Origin: Streptomyces sp. NBC_00461
Lineage (GTDB): Bacteria > Actinomycetota > Actinomycetes > Streptomycetales > Streptomycetaceae
NCBI RefSeq assembly: GCF_036013935.1
Contig: NZ_CP107902.1
Coordinates: 9,147,001 to 9,211,000, forward strand
DNA length: 64,000 nucleotides
Reading direction: 5' to 3'
Positions 26,266 to 35,098 of the stretch are shown one piece after another. The notes under the pieces are model-generated. The model made no database searches. It saw only the letters and a list, made by a program, of their open reading frames with translations, and was not told where the DNA came from. Positions within the stretch are counted from its first letter, which is position 1. The number at the start of each line of letters is the position of its first letter. The translations under genes and the position numbers were made by a program.

Positions 26266-27759
26266 GTGCTGAAGAGGGTGTTCGTGGCTCCGGACCCGGG
26301 GCGCACACGGCTGCGTTTCGCCGCGCGGGCCGTGCTCGGCATCGGACTCGCGGTCGTCGTCTGCGATCTGGCCGGACTCTCCCTCGCCGGAGCCGTTACC
26401 GGCGGCCTCGCCGCGCTGCTCGCCCTGTTCACCGTCTCCGACGCCACGGTCCGGGGGCAGGCCGTCACCACCGCGCTGCTGCCCGCCGTCGGTCTGCCCG
26501 TGTTCACCGCCGCGGCCCAGCTGCACGACCATCCCGTGGCCCGCGACCTCACCTTCCTCGCCGTCATCGGCGTGGGCGTGTACGCGCGCCGCTGGGGCCC
26601 GCGCGGGCACAGCCTCGGCGTGTTCGCGTTCATGACCTTCTTCGTGGCGCAGTTCCTGCACGCGACCACGGACCGGCTGCCCGAGCTGTACGCCGCCGTG
26701 ATCCTGTCCCTGCTCACCGCATCCGCCGTGCGGTTCGGCCTGTGGTGCTACGAGGCCCAGCTGCCCCCGGCGCCCGTGCCCGCCCCGCCCGCCGGCACCG
26801 GCCTTGCCCGCGTCACCACGCGCCAGGCCGTCCAGGCCACCGCCGGCGCGGGCTTCGCCCTCGTCGTGGGCCAGCTGGTGTCGGGACAGCGCTGGTACTG
26901 GGCCGTCGGCGCCACCTGGTGGATCTTCGTCAACACCGCCTCGCGCGGCGAGACCCTGGTCCGGGGCTTCCGCCGGGTCCTCGGCACGGTGATCGGCATC
27001 GGCCTCGGCCTGTTGATCGCCGTCCCCGTGCACGGAGCGGCCGCCCCCACGGCCGTACTCCTCGCCGTCTGCGTTTTCGGCATCTTCTACACGGCCGCGG
27101 TGTCGTACACGTGGATGATGCTCTCGGTCACGCTCCTCGCCGAACTCCTCTACGGCCTCCTGGGCGTGCTGAACCCGGCCCTGCTCGCCCTGCGCCTCGC
27201 CGAGACAGGCGTCGGCGCGCTCGGTGCCGCACTCGCCGTGCTCTTCGTCCTGCCGGTCACCACGCACACCGTCACCGACGTCTGGATCCAGCGCGCCCTG
27301 CGCTGCGTCCACGCGTGCACGGCCGAGGCAGCCGCGCGCCTGGCCGGTTCCGCGACGGCCGACCCGGCGCCACGGGTCGCGGAACTGGACCAGTTGCTGG
27401 GCCGCGTGCGGTTCTCGGTCGCACCCCTGGTCCACCCGCTCAACCCGATGCTCGGCCGCAAGCGACGCGCCCGCCGCGTACTCGCTCTCCTCGACGACTG
27501 CGCCCGCGAGACCCGAGGCCTGGTCGCCGTCGCGGCCGACCCGGAGGCCTCCCACGACGCCCGCCTGGCAGCCGCCTGCTGGCGCGTGGAGGCAGCGGTC
27601 GAGGCGCTCACGGGAGGCGGCGGCAACCAGGTCCCCGCCACCACCGACTCGCCTGCCGCCGAACCCGCTCTGGCTCACCTTCACGGCCTGGAACGGGCCC
27701 TCATGGAACTCGCCACCCCTCTGCGGACGCCGTCGGGCTCACCGCTCGTGGGTGCGTGA
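26266..27759 (+). CDS. FUSC family membrane protein (aromatic-acid exporter-like)
   Basis: 497 residues from GTG 26266 with GGGGCGGGGA upstream. Two sets of hydrophobic helices are separated by a polar linker: residues about 20-165 and about 185-325, each starting with an AVxA/TAGAGFALVV segment, followed by a cytoplasmic alpha-helical C-terminus. This two-block arrangement is that of FUSC/ArAE exporters. The second block holds WYWAVGATWWIFVNTASRGE then TLVRGFRRVLGTVIG, the family core. The divergent Lrp gene probably controls it. Confidence 0.88.
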   Translation: MLKRVFVAPDPGRTRLRFAARAVLGIGLAVVVCDLAGLSLAGAVTGGLAALLALFTVSDATVRGQAVTTALLPAVGLPVFTAAAQLHDHPVARDLTFLAVIGVGVYARRWGPRGHSLGVFAFMTFFVAQFLHATTDRLPELYAAVILSLLTASAVRFGLWCYEAQLPPAPVPAPPAGTGLARVTTRQAVQATAGAGFALVVGQLVSGQRWYWAVGATWWIFVNTASRGETLVRGFRRVLGTVIGIGLGLLIAVPVHGAAAPTAVLLAVCVFGIFYTAAVSYTWMMLSVTLLAELLYGLLGVLNPALLALRLAETGVGALGAALAVLFVLPVTTHTVTDVWIQRALRCVHACTAEAAARLAGSATADPAPRVAELDQLLGRVRFSVAPLVHPLNPMLGRKRRARRVLALLDDCARETRGLVAVAADPEASHDARLAAACWRVEAAVEALTGGGGNQVPATTDSPAAEPALAHLHGLERALMELATPLRTPSGSPLVGA

Positions 27760-27868
27760 ACACCGACCGACGCATTGCGGCCCGGTCACATCCAACAGGT
27801 GTGGTCTAGACCGCTATTGATCGACTGCTAACGTCGCCCCGACGGCACAGGACCGAGAGGGGACAGCG

Positions 27869-28903
27869 GTGACAGACGGCGGCGGGCGGCGACGACGGGC
27901 CTTCATCGGGTCGTTCACGGCAGCGGGAGGCAGCGGGATCGTGACGGCGGCCGTGGCCGCGGACAGCGGCGCCCTGACCGCCCTGAGCAGCGTGGACGGC
28001 GTGCCCGACCCCTCGTACCTGGCGCTGGCGCCCGACGCGCGGACCCTTTACGCGGTCAGCGAGACGGCTGAGGGCGCGGTGGCCGCGTACCGGGTCACGG
28101 GGAACCGGCCGGCGAGGTCCGGTGCACCGGTGCCGGTCGGCGGCAGCGGCCCCACGCACCTGAGCGTCCACGACGGCCACGTCCTGACCGCCAACTACGG
28201 CTCCGGCAGTGTCACCGCGGTGCCCGTCCGCGCCGACGGCACCCTCGCGGGCGCCGCCTCCGACGTCTTCCAGCACCGGGGCTCGGGCCCGCACACCCAG
28301 CGCCAGCAGGGGCCGCACGCCCACCAGGTGCAGTCCGACCCGAGCGGGCGGTGGGCCGTCAGCGTCGACCTCGGCACGGACTCGGTCCGGGTGTGCACCC
28401 TGACGGACGGCCGCCTCGAACTGCACCGGGAAGTCGCCCTGCGCCCCGGCTGCGGACCCCGCCACCTGGCCTTCCACCCGGCCGGCACGCACGCGTACGT
28501 GCTCAACGAACTGACGCCGACCGTCACCGTCTGCCGCTGGGACGCCGCCGACGGCACCCTGGAGCCGCTGACCGAGCGCCACGTGCTGCCCGACGGCCCG
28601 GCCGGCGACGCCTATCCGTCCGGCATCGTCGCCGCGCCCGACGGCCGCTTCGTGTGGACCGCCACCCGCGGTGAGGACGTACTGTCCACGTTCGCCGTCG
28701 AGGGGGACGAACTACGGCTGGTCGGCACGGTCCCCTGCGGCGGCCACTGGCCCCGCGCGATCGCCGAGTCGGCGGGATTCCTCTACGTCGCGAACGAACG
28801 CTCCGGCGAGGTGGCCTGGTTCGCCGTCGACCCCGGCACGGGCCTGCCACGCTACGAGGGCGCGCTCACGGCCCCCGCCGCATCCTGCGTGATCTTCGGC
28901 TGA
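27869..28903 (+). CDS. Lactonase family protein (7-bladed beta-propeller, 6-phosphogluconolactonase-like)
   Basis: 344 residues from GTG 27869 with GAGAGGGG upstream. Repeated propeller blades are visible (DPSYLALAPDARTLYAVSET; GPTHLSVHDGHVLTANYGSG; GPRHLAFHPAGTHAYVLNEL; YPSGIVAAPDGRFVWTATRG). The PHAHQVQ/DPSGRW stretch and the RHLxFHP motif are typical of the YbhE/Pgl lactonase family. It may hydrolyse 6-phosphogluconolactone or another lactone. The 3' end has been tandemly duplicated downstream (see 28913-29142). Confidence 0.9.
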   Translation: MTDGGGRRRRAFIGSFTAAGGSGIVTAAVAADSGALTALSSVDGVPDPSYLALAPDARTLYAVSETAEGAVAAYRVTGNRPARSGAPVPVGGSGPTHLSVHDGHVLTANYGSGSVTAVPVRADGTLAGAASDVFQHRGSGPHTQRQQGPHAHQVQSDPSGRWAVSVDLGTDSVRVCTLTDGRLELHREVALRPGCGPRHLAFHPAGTHAYVLNELTPTVTVCRWDAADGTLEPLTERHVLPDGPAGDAYPSGIVAAPDGRFVWTATRGEDVLSTFAVEGDELRLVGTVPCGGHWPRAIAESAGFLYVANERSGEVAWFAVDPGTGLPRYEGALTAPAASCVIFG

Positions 28904-28912
28904 CCGACGAGG

Positions 28913-28963
28913 TATGCCGAAGGGCCCGCTCCGGTTGGGTGGAGGGGGCCCTTCGGTGTCCGT
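28913..28963. repeat. Repeat copy 1 of a 51-bp identical block
   Basis: Identical base for base to 29092-29142, 179 bp away. Flanks on both sides are related but diverged: the left flank is the true lactonase 3' end, the right flank resembles the chelatase 3' end. Contains the terminator. Confidence 0.9.
28917..28956. terminator. Bidirectional terminator, copy 1
   Basis: Perfect 11-base stem CCGAAGGGCCC / GGGCCCTTCGG with an 18-base loop, 13 bases past the lactonase stop. Confidence 0.85.
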
Positions 28964-29091
28964 GTGTGGTGCTGTGCGCGGCACTGGGGCGGGCAGGCCT
29001 TGCGGCTGGGGTGGGGGGCGGTGTCGGGCGTGGCGGGTTTGCTTGTGGTCCCGGCTGTGTCCTGTGTGGTGTTCGGCTGAGCGGCGAGGTG

Positions 29092-29142
29092 TATGCCGAA
29101 GGGCCCGCTCCGGTTGGGTGGAGGGGGCCCTTCGGTGTCCGT
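29092..29142. repeat. Repeat copy 2 of the 51-bp identical block
   Basis: Second exact copy. Just to its left, plus-strand codons read SCVVFG-stop, a relic of the lactonase end (SCVIFG-stop). To its right is the real chelatase 3' end. Confidence 0.9.
29096..29135. terminator. Bidirectional terminator, copy 2
   Basis: Same 11-base stem and 18-base loop as copy 1, 26 bases from the stop of the minus-strand chelatase gene, which it would serve. Confidence 0.85.
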
Positions 29143-29160
29143 ACTTGGTGCCCGCGCGCG

Positions 29161-30084
29161 TCAGCGGACCGGCGCGCCCTGTGGCTGGGGCGGGGCGATG
29201 CCCAGCGCCGTCGTGTACTTGGCCAGCGCGAGCTTGCCGATCGCCGGGTAGGGGCCGAGCGCCTCGGCGGCCGGGCAGCCCGCCTCCTTGGCCGCCTCCT
29301 CGATCAGGCCCGCGTCGATCTCCGGCCCTATCAGATACGGCGCGAGGGCCAGCTGCTGCGAGCCCGAGGCACGCAGCTGCTCGGCGATGGCCGCGATCGA
29401 GCCGTCCTGGTCCAGCGCCGCCGCCATCACCGGCACGGCGAGACGTGCGGCGAGCAGCATGCCGGTGATCCCGGCTGTCTGAACGGCCTCGTCACCGCCC
29501 ACCGACGCCAGGATGATGCCGTCCGCGGCGGTCGCCACGGTGAACAGCCGGGCCCGGTCCGCGCGGGCCAGACCGGCCTCCGACAGCCGCACGTGCAGCG
29601 CCTCGGCGAGCAGCGGGTGCGGGCCCAGCACATCGGTCAGATCGGCCGCGACGCGGCTGTCCATCACGGCCTGGCGGATACGGCGCAGCAGCGCGCCGTC
29701 CGGGCCGGCCAGCAGAGGCACGACGACGGCGACGGGGCCCTCGGGCTCCTTGACGTCCAGACCGGCGGCCCTGGCGTGCTCGAAGCGGGCCGCACGCTCC
29801 TCGGCGGCGTGCGCGAGCACGGCCTGAAGCGCGGGGAACTCCGCCTCGTCCCCGTCGAGGTACCCGATCCGCGCGTCCAGACCGGGAAGCTCGGAGCGGG
29901 CGATGCTCACGACTTCCTCGGCGAGGCTGCGCGTGGCGGCGCCGGGAGTGCCCGGTACCGCGAGGACGAGCGCGGGCGCGCCCTCGGGAGCCGCCAACGG
30001 CTCGGGTCGGCGGTGCCGCCCGGGCTGGCGAGGTCGCGGCATTCGTACTGGCAGGCCGGACGCGGGCCCAGTGGGGGAGCTCAT
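29161..30084 (-). CDS. Sirohydrochlorin chelatase / CbiX-like protein
   Basis: 307 residues from ATG 30084. A GTG at 30108 is an alternative: GGGGAG lies three bases before it but is paired in a short hairpin (CTCCCC GAACA GGGGAG). Two half-domains of the CbiX/SirB fold are visible: ALVLAVPGTPGAATRSLAEE, then VAVVVPLLAGPDG and LGPHPLLAEALHVRL; and IILASVGGDEA, PVMAAALDQDG and LALAPYLIGPEID. Family enzymes insert Co or Fe into sirohydrochlorin. The first motif has PGTP where active enzymes usually have HGS/HGT, so activity is uncertain. Confidence 0.8.
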   Translation of the reverse strand: MSSPTGPASGLPVRMPRPRQPGRHRRPEPLAAPEGAPALVLAVPGTPGAATRSLAEEVVSIARSELPGLDARIGYLDGDEAEFPALQAVLAHAAEERAARFEHARAAGLDVKEPEGPVAVVVPLLAGPDGALLRRIRQAVMDSRVAADLTDVLGPHPLLAEALHVRLSEAGLARADRARLFTVATAADGIILASVGGDEAVQTAGITGMLLAARLAVPVMAAALDQDGSIAAIAEQLRASGSQQLALAPYLIGPEIDAGLIEEAAKEAGCPAAEALGPYPAIGKLALAKYTTALGIAPPQPQGAPVR

Positions 30085-30179
30085 GGCGACGCATGTTACT
30101 GGCTTCACGGGCTCCCCTGTTCGGGGAGGGTGCAGGTGAGCGGTATCCGTCCGCTTTTGTCTGATGAGTTACGTACGGT

Positions 30180-31232
30180 TCAGACAAGATTGGTGGCCCG
30201 GGAGCGGTCCCCCGTCCCGGTCACCACACACAGCATCGCCTCATCACCCGGGAGAGTGAGCACCCCCGCCGCGAGGTCGTCGGCCATCCGCACCGAGCCC
30301 GCCAGGGGATCACCGGCGGCCGGTACCAGCGCAGCGTGCGGCAGCCGCCGCGACAACTCCTCCTTCAGCGGGACGAGCAACGGGTCGCCCATCCTGAACA
30401 GGCCGCCCGTGACGGCCACCCGGGGCTCTCCCGCGGCCGGGCAGACCGCGGCCGCCGACTCGGCCATGTGCCCGGCCGCCGCCCGCAGGATGCCCGCGGC
30501 GACCGGATCGCCGTCGGCACAGGCGGCCACGTGGGGCGCGAAGGAGGCGAGGACGGCAGGACGGTCCTGGCGCGGGTAGAGCAGCCCCGGCAGCCCCGGC
30601 ATCGGGCCGAACATCTCCTCGGCGCGGGCCAGCAGCCCGGCCGAACCGCCGGGACGCCCGTCGTACGCCCGCAGAGCCGCCTCCAGTCCGGCTCGCCCGA
30701 TCCAGGCACCGCTGCCGCAGTCGCCCAGCAGATGACCCCAGCCGTCCGCGCGGCGCCAGCGCGCCAGGTCCGTGCCGACGGCGATCAGGCCCGTGCCGGC
30801 GGCGACCACGGCACCGGCACGTGGCCCGAGGGCGCCCACATAGGCGGTGACGGCGTCGGCGGCGAGGGCGACGGCACGGATGCCGAACTCCCGCCCCAGC
30901 GCACCGGGGAGTTCGGCGCGCAGGGCGTCACCCAGCGTGGCGAGCCCGGCGGCACCCACGACGGCCGCGCTCAGCGCGGAAACACCGGTCCCCTCGGTCA
31001 ACGCCCGCACCATCGGCACCAGTTGGGCCATGAGATGCCCGGGGTCGATGCCCCGGGCTCCGGTACGCACCGGCTCCCGCGACTCCCGCTCCGCGAGCAG
31101 ACCACGCTCCGTGTTCTTGACGGCGACGCGCAGTCCGGAGCCTCCGGAGTCGACCGCGAGGATCCCCGTCGTGCCCGCCCGCGCTCTGTTGCCCTCCGCG
31201 TCCGTACCCGATCCGTCGTCCGTGCCGGTCAC
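30180..31232 (-). CDS. BadF/BadG-type sugar kinase (N-acetylglucosamine-kinase-like)
   Basis: 350 residues from GTG 31232, which overlaps the ung stop (GTGA). The ASKHA fold is shown by [15 protein letters not shown] (phosphate 1), AGTGLIAVG (phosphate 2), [17 protein letters not shown] (the GDEGS-like loop, here GDCGS) and VAVTGGLF near the adenosine site. Such proteins phosphorylate GlcNAc or related sugars with ATP. It is co-transcribed with ung, which says little about its role. Confidence 0.85.
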   Translation of the reverse strand: MTGTDDGSGTDAEGNRARAGTTGILAVDSGGSGLRVAVKNTERGLLAERESREPVRTGARGIDPGHLMAQLVPMVRALTEGTGVSALSAAVVGAAGLATLGDALRAELPGALGREFGIRAVALAADAVTAYVGALGPRAGAVVAAGTGLIAVGTDLARWRRADGWGHLLGDCGSGAWIGRAGLEAALRAYDGRPGGSAGLLARAEEMFGPMPGLPGLLYPRQDRPAVLASFAPHVAACADGDPVAAGILRAAAGHMAESAAAVCPAAGEPRVAVTGGLFRMGDPLLVPLKEELSRRLPHAALVPAAGDPLAGSVRMADDLAAGVLTLPGDEAMLCVVTGTGDRSRATNLV

Positions 31233-31915
31233 GGCAGACGCCAGTCCACCGGCTGTCCGCCCTGTCCGACCAGCAGGTCGTTGGCCCGGCTGAACGGGCG
31301 CGAGCCGAAGAAGCCGCGGTCGGCCGACATGGGGGAGGGGTGGGAGGACTCCACGGACGGGAGGCTGCCCAGTAGCGGGCGCAGATTGCGGGCGTCCCGG
31401 CCCCACAGGACGGACACCAGGGGCTTCCCGCGCCCGGCCAGGGCGCGGATGGCCTGCTCGGTGACCTCCTCCCAGCCCTTGCCTCGGTGCGCGGCGGGCT
31501 TGCGCGGCGCGGTGGTCAGCGCCCTGTTGAGCAACAGCACACCCTGCTGCGTCCACGGCGTCAGGTCGCCGTTGGACGGCTGCGCGAGCCCCAGGTCGGT
31601 GTTCAGCTCGCGGAAGATGTTGAGCAGACTGCCGGGCAGCGGACGAACCTCGGGCGCCACCGAGAACGACAGCCCCACCGCGTGCCCCGGCGTCGGATAC
31701 GGGTCCTGACCGACGATCAGTACCCGTACGTCGTCGAAGGGTTGTTGGAAGGCCCGCAGAACATTCGCGCCGGCCGGAAGGTAGGTTCTTCCGGCGGCGA
31801 TCTCCGCGCGCAGGAAGTCACCCATCTCGGCGATGCGTCCGGCGACGGGTTCCAGGGCCTTCGCCCAGCCCGCTTCGACGATTTCATGCAACGGTCGTGG
31901 TGCCACGGGCGTCAC
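31229..31915 (-). CDS. ung: Uracil-DNA glycosylase (family 1)
   Basis: 228 residues from GTG 31915. The catalytic water-activating loop is [18 protein letters not shown], and the second motif is [18 protein letters not shown] with the catalytic His. LLLNRALTT and VLWGRDA also match family 1. It removes uracil from DNA at the start of base excision repair. Residues upstream of the GTG in the open frame are unlike the family, which supports this start. The adjoining sugar kinase overlaps its stop. Confidence 0.95.
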   Translation of the reverse strand: MTPVAPRPLHEIVEAGWAKALEPVAGRIAEMGDFLRAEIAAGRTYLPAGANVLRAFQQPFDDVRVLIVGQDPYPTPGHAVGLSFSVAPEVRPLPGSLLNIFRELNTDLGLAQPSNGDLTPWTQQGVLLLNRALTTAPRKPAAHRGKGWEEVTEQAIRALAGRGKPLVSVLWGRDARNLRPLLGSLPSVESSHPSPMSADRGFFGSRPFSRANDLLVGQGGQPVDWRLP

Positions 31916-31979
31916 CCTACTGCCGTACGGGCAGCGGAGATCAACCAGTGGCCAAGGCCGCGCGATCCCCCCGTGGAAC

Positions 31980-33065
31980 TCATCCGACCACGGCCGCCCG
32001 CACACACAGCACGTCCGGCAGATGGGACGCCAACTGCCGCCAGCTGTCGCCGTCGTCGGCCGAGGCGTACACCTCGCCGTTGCGGTTGCCGAAGTACACG
32101 CCCGCCGGGTCGGCGCCGTCGGTGCACATCGCGTCGCGCAGCACCGTCCCGTAGTGGTCCTCCTGCGGCAGGCCCGCCGTCAGCGGCTCCCAGCTCTTGC
32201 CCGCGTCGGCCGTGCGGAAGACCCGGCACCGGTGGTCGGCGGGTACCCGGTCCGCGTCCGCGTTGATCGGGAACACGTACGCCGTGTCGCCGCGGTGGGG
32301 ATGCGTGGCCGCCGCGAAGCCGAACGTGGACGGCAGGCCCTCGCCGATGTCGGTCCAGTGCGCGCCCGCGTCGTCGCTTCTGTACACCCCCCAGTGGTTC
32401 TGCAGATACAGCCGGTCCGGGTTCGCCGCGTCCCGTGCGACCTTGTGCACGCACTGCCCGAACTCCGGGTTCGGATCGGGCAGGAACACCGCGGAGACAC
32501 CGGAGTTGGAGGGTGCCCAGCTCGCGCCGCCGTCCGAGGTGCGGAACACCCCGGCCGTCGAGACCGCGACCGTCACGGCCTGCGGGTCGCGCCGGTCGGT
32601 GAGCACGGTGTGCAGGCCCTCACCGCCGCCGCCCGGCACCCACTTCGAGCGGGTGGGGTGCTCCCAGAGCGGACGGACCAGCTCGAAGGTCTCCCCGCGG
32701 TCCTCGGAGCGGTACAGCGCGGCCGGCTCCGTGCCCGCGTACACCACGTCCTCTTCCGCGGCCGCCGGGTGCAGCTGCCACACCCGCTCCAGCGAAGCCC
32801 CCGTGTCCTTGGGGAACTTGACGGCCGGCCGGGTCGGTTCCGTCCAGGTGCGGCCCAGGTCGTCGGAGTGGAAGACGGACGGGCCCCAGTGGGCGCTGTC
32901 ACCGCCGGCCAGCAGACGCGGACGGTCCCCGCGGGTGTCGACGGCGACCGAGTACACCGCCTGTGCGTTGAAGTAAGGGCTGTCGTCGAACTCCCATGTG
33001 CCACCGCGCCGACGCCCGATGAACAGGCCTTTGCGCGTGCCCACGGCGAGCAGTACCTCGGTCAT
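31980..33065 (-). CDS. BNR/Asp-box beta-propeller protein (sialidase-like fold)
   Basis: 361 residues from ATG 33065, with GGAGGT upstream. Six or more Asp boxes are present: [40 protein letters not shown] and SADDGDSW, spaced along the chain as in a six- or seven-bladed propeller. There is no signal peptide, so it is probably cytoplasmic. The sialidase arginine triad is not evident, so exo-sialidase activity is not expected. Related to WD40/YVTN proteins annotated as glycosyl hydrolase-like in actinomycetes. Confidence 0.88.
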   Translation of the reverse strand: MTEVLLAVGTRKGLFIGRRRGGTWEFDDSPYFNAQAVYSVAVDTRGDRPRLLAGGDSAHWGPSVFHSDDLGRTWTEPTRPAVKFPKDTGASLERVWQLHPAAAEEDVVYAGTEPAALYRSEDRGETFELVRPLWEHPTRSKWVPGGGGEGLHTVLTDRRDPQAVTVAVSTAGVFRTSDGGASWAPSNSGVSAVFLPDPNPEFGQCVHKVARDAANPDRLYLQNHWGVYRSDDAGAHWTDIGEGLPSTFGFAAATHPHRGDTAYVFPINADADRVPADHRCRVFRTADAGKSWEPLTAGLPQEDHYGTVLRDAMCTDGADPAGVYFGNRNGEVYASADDGDSWRQLASHLPDVLCVRAAVVG

Positions 33066-33344
33066 GCCGAACACCTCCGCTGTGTCTTTGCGGCTTTGCC
33101 CCAGACATCGGCCAGTCTGCACCCCGCCACTGACAGTCACCTCTGGAATCGCGGTCACCGCAGGTCAGGGCAGTGGAGCCGGGTTGAGGCGGCGACAACC
33201 GGCCGCGTTTACGAAGACGCCCGCGAGAGCAGGTGACACATGGGACCGTCGAGTCGGGGGACTCGACCTGAGCATCCGGCGGCCTTGGCCCGTATGGGAT
33301 GGAGGTCGGGGGATGGTCGTGCGCGCAGGAGGAGGAAGCCTTCG

Positions 33345-33929
33345 ATGGCGTTCCGTGGTCCGAAGGTGTGGCTGTGGCGCTGGCGGCGCAACCCGCTGAG
33401 GCGTCGCGCCGACGCGGTGGAGGCATGGGTCGTGCTCGGTGCCTGGCTGGTCACCGTCCTGGCCGGCGTACTCGCCGGTCTCACGGCCACCGGGGCCGTC
33501 GAGGACGGGCTGGCCCGCGAGCGCGTCGAGTGGCGGCAGGTCGCGGCACGGCTCACGGAGAAAGCCCCGGGCACGACGTCCGGCCACTCCGCCACGTCGA
33601 GCGGCGAGAAGGTGTGGGGGAAGGTGCGCTGGACCGCGCCGAACGGCACCACGCACACGGGTCAGGTCCGGGTCCGCCCAGGCAGCAGCGTCGGCGCGGC
33701 GGTCACCATCTGGACCGATCCCCAGGGCCATCTGGTCTCCAGGCCCGCCACCGCCTCGCAGGCCCAGCTGCGGTCCTCGCTGATCGGCGCGCTGGTGGGC
33801 GTGAGCGCCGCCGCGGTTCCCTTCGTCGGCGGCCGGTTCCTGTGCGGCCGTCTGGAACGCCGCCGCATGGCCCAGTGGGACACGGAGTGGGCCCGCTTCG
33901 GCCCGCTGTGGGGCCGCAAGACGAGCTGA
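33345..33929 (+). CDS. Rv1733c-like membrane protein
   Basis: 194 residues from ATG 33345; AGGAGGA is about ten bases before, so the longer frame from 33240 is unlikely. The topology is two membrane helices (AWVVLGAWLVTVLAGVLAGL and SLIGALVGVSAAAVPFVGG) around an extracytoplasmic loop of about 100 residues with GKVRWTAPNGTTHTGQVRV. The opening WLWRWRRNPLRRRADAVEAW is typical of the family. Function unknown. A hairpin at 33951-34008 follows. Confidence 0.87.
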   Translation: MAFRGPKVWLWRWRRNPLRRRADAVEAWVVLGAWLVTVLAGVLAGLTATGAVEDGLARERVEWRQVAARLTEKAPGTTSGHSATSSGEKVWGKVRWTAPNGTTHTGQVRVRPGSSVGAAVTIWTDPQGHLVSRPATASQAQLRSSLIGALVGVSAAAVPFVGGRFLCGRLERRRMAQWDTEWARFGPLWGRKTS

Positions 33930-33950
33930 CGCCGACTACGGCACGCACCT

Positions 33951-34008
33951 GACGATGGCACGGCGACACCGCGTCGCGCTGCGGGCTGACGGCCCGTGTG
34001 CCATCGTC
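33951..34008 (+). terminator. Terminator-like long hairpin
   Basis: 11-base perfect arms GACGATGGCAC / GTGCCATCGTC around a 36-base loop that has its own smaller GGGC/GCCC stem; 22 bases past the stop. Confidence 0.65.
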
Positions 34009-34156
34009 TTAGTGATGCCTCGCGTCGGCGCCCACGGGTGCCGGTCCCAGGGCGGAAGAGGTAGCGGTTACTCCAGTTGATGCTGGGCCCCTGGACGCCT
34101 CGCGTCGGACAACTACCCTCGCGAACACAACCATTTCTGGCGGAAGGCGGTGCCTC

Positions 34157-34981
34157 ATGGCGGAGCAGACGTCCAGAAGAGAACTGGTCGGCGAACTGTC
34201 GGCGGAGTTCCTCGGCACCATGATCCTGATTCTCTTCGGCTGCGGTGTGGTGGCCCAGGTGGTGGCCGCCGGTCTCGGTGACCACGACAGCATCGCCTGG
34301 GCCTGGGGCTTCGGCGTCACGCTCGGCGTGTACGTCGCCGCCCGCCTCAGCGGTGCGCATCTCAACCCGGCCGTCACCCTGGCCCTGGCCTGCTTCAAGG
34401 GCTTCTCGTGGAAGAAGGTCATGCCGTACGTGCTGGCACAGACCGTGGGTGCCTTCGTGGCCGCGCTGTTGGTGCGCTGGAACTACTCCGAGGTCCTGGC
34501 CAAGGTCGACCCCGGCCACACCATCAAGACCCAGTTCGTCTTCTCCACACTCCCGGGCAACGGTGTCCTGCCGGTGAGCGAGTGGGGCGCCCTCCGCGAC
34601 CAGGTGATCGGCACCGCGATCCTGGTGCTGCTCATCTTCGCGATCACCGACGTGCTCAACACCCCGCCCGGCGCCAACATGGCCCCGCTCATCATCGGCT
34701 TCCTGGTCGTGGCGATCGGCATGGCCTGGGGCAGCGACGCCGGATACGCCATCAACCCGGCCCGTGACTTCGGGCCGCGGCTGGCCAGCTTCCTCACCGG
34801 ATACGGCACGGCATGGCGAGATCAGTACGGCAACATCTACTTCTGGGTGCCGATCGTCGGGCCCCTGATCGGCGGCGTGGTCGGTGCCGCCATCTACAAG
34901 GTGTTCATCACGCCGTATCTGACGGGCGAGGAGCCGCAGGAGCCCGGCCGGGTGCCGTCGCCGGAGGGCGAGACCAAGTAG
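34157..34981 (+). CDS. MIP/aquaporin family channel (glycerol-facilitator type)
   Basis: 274 residues with six helices and two half-helices. First NPA at 70-72 in GAHLNPAVTLALA; second at about 200-203 in YAINPARDFGPR. The Asp after NPAR is the mark of aquaglyceroporins (GlpF type), so glycerol or another small uncharged solute is expected to pass. GGAAGG precedes the ATG. No glpK or glpD lies next to it here, unlike the usual glp operon. Confidence 0.92.
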   Translation: MAEQTSRRELVGELSAEFLGTMILILFGCGVVAQVVAAGLGDHDSIAWAWGFGVTLGVYVAARLSGAHLNPAVTLALACFKGFSWKKVMPYVLAQTVGAFVAALLVRWNYSEVLAKVDPGHTIKTQFVFSTLPGNGVLPVSEWGALRDQVIGTAILVLLIFAITDVLNTPPGANMAPLIIGFLVVAIGMAWGSDAGYAINPARDFGPRLASFLTGYGTAWRDQYGNIYFWVPIVGPLIGGVVGAAIYKVFITPYLTGEEPQEPGRVPSPEGETK

Positions 34982-35033
34982 CTCAGAGCGGCTCCAAGTA
35001 GCTCCAAGTAGCTCCGAGTGGTTCCGACAAGTG

Positions 35034-35068
35034 GGACGGGCCGCGGGCGAAGTGCCCGCGGCCCGTCC
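35034..35068. terminator. Bidirectional terminator between convergent genes
   Basis: Perfect 15-base stem (GGACGGGCCGCGGGC / GCCCGCGGCCCGTCC), 5-base loop GAAGT, between the channel gene (plus) and the phosphoesterase gene (minus). Just before it (34981-35030) are short degenerate repeats of GCTCCAAGTA. Confidence 0.85.
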
Positions 35069-35098
35069 GATGTGAGTAACCCGATCGACGCGCGGGTG

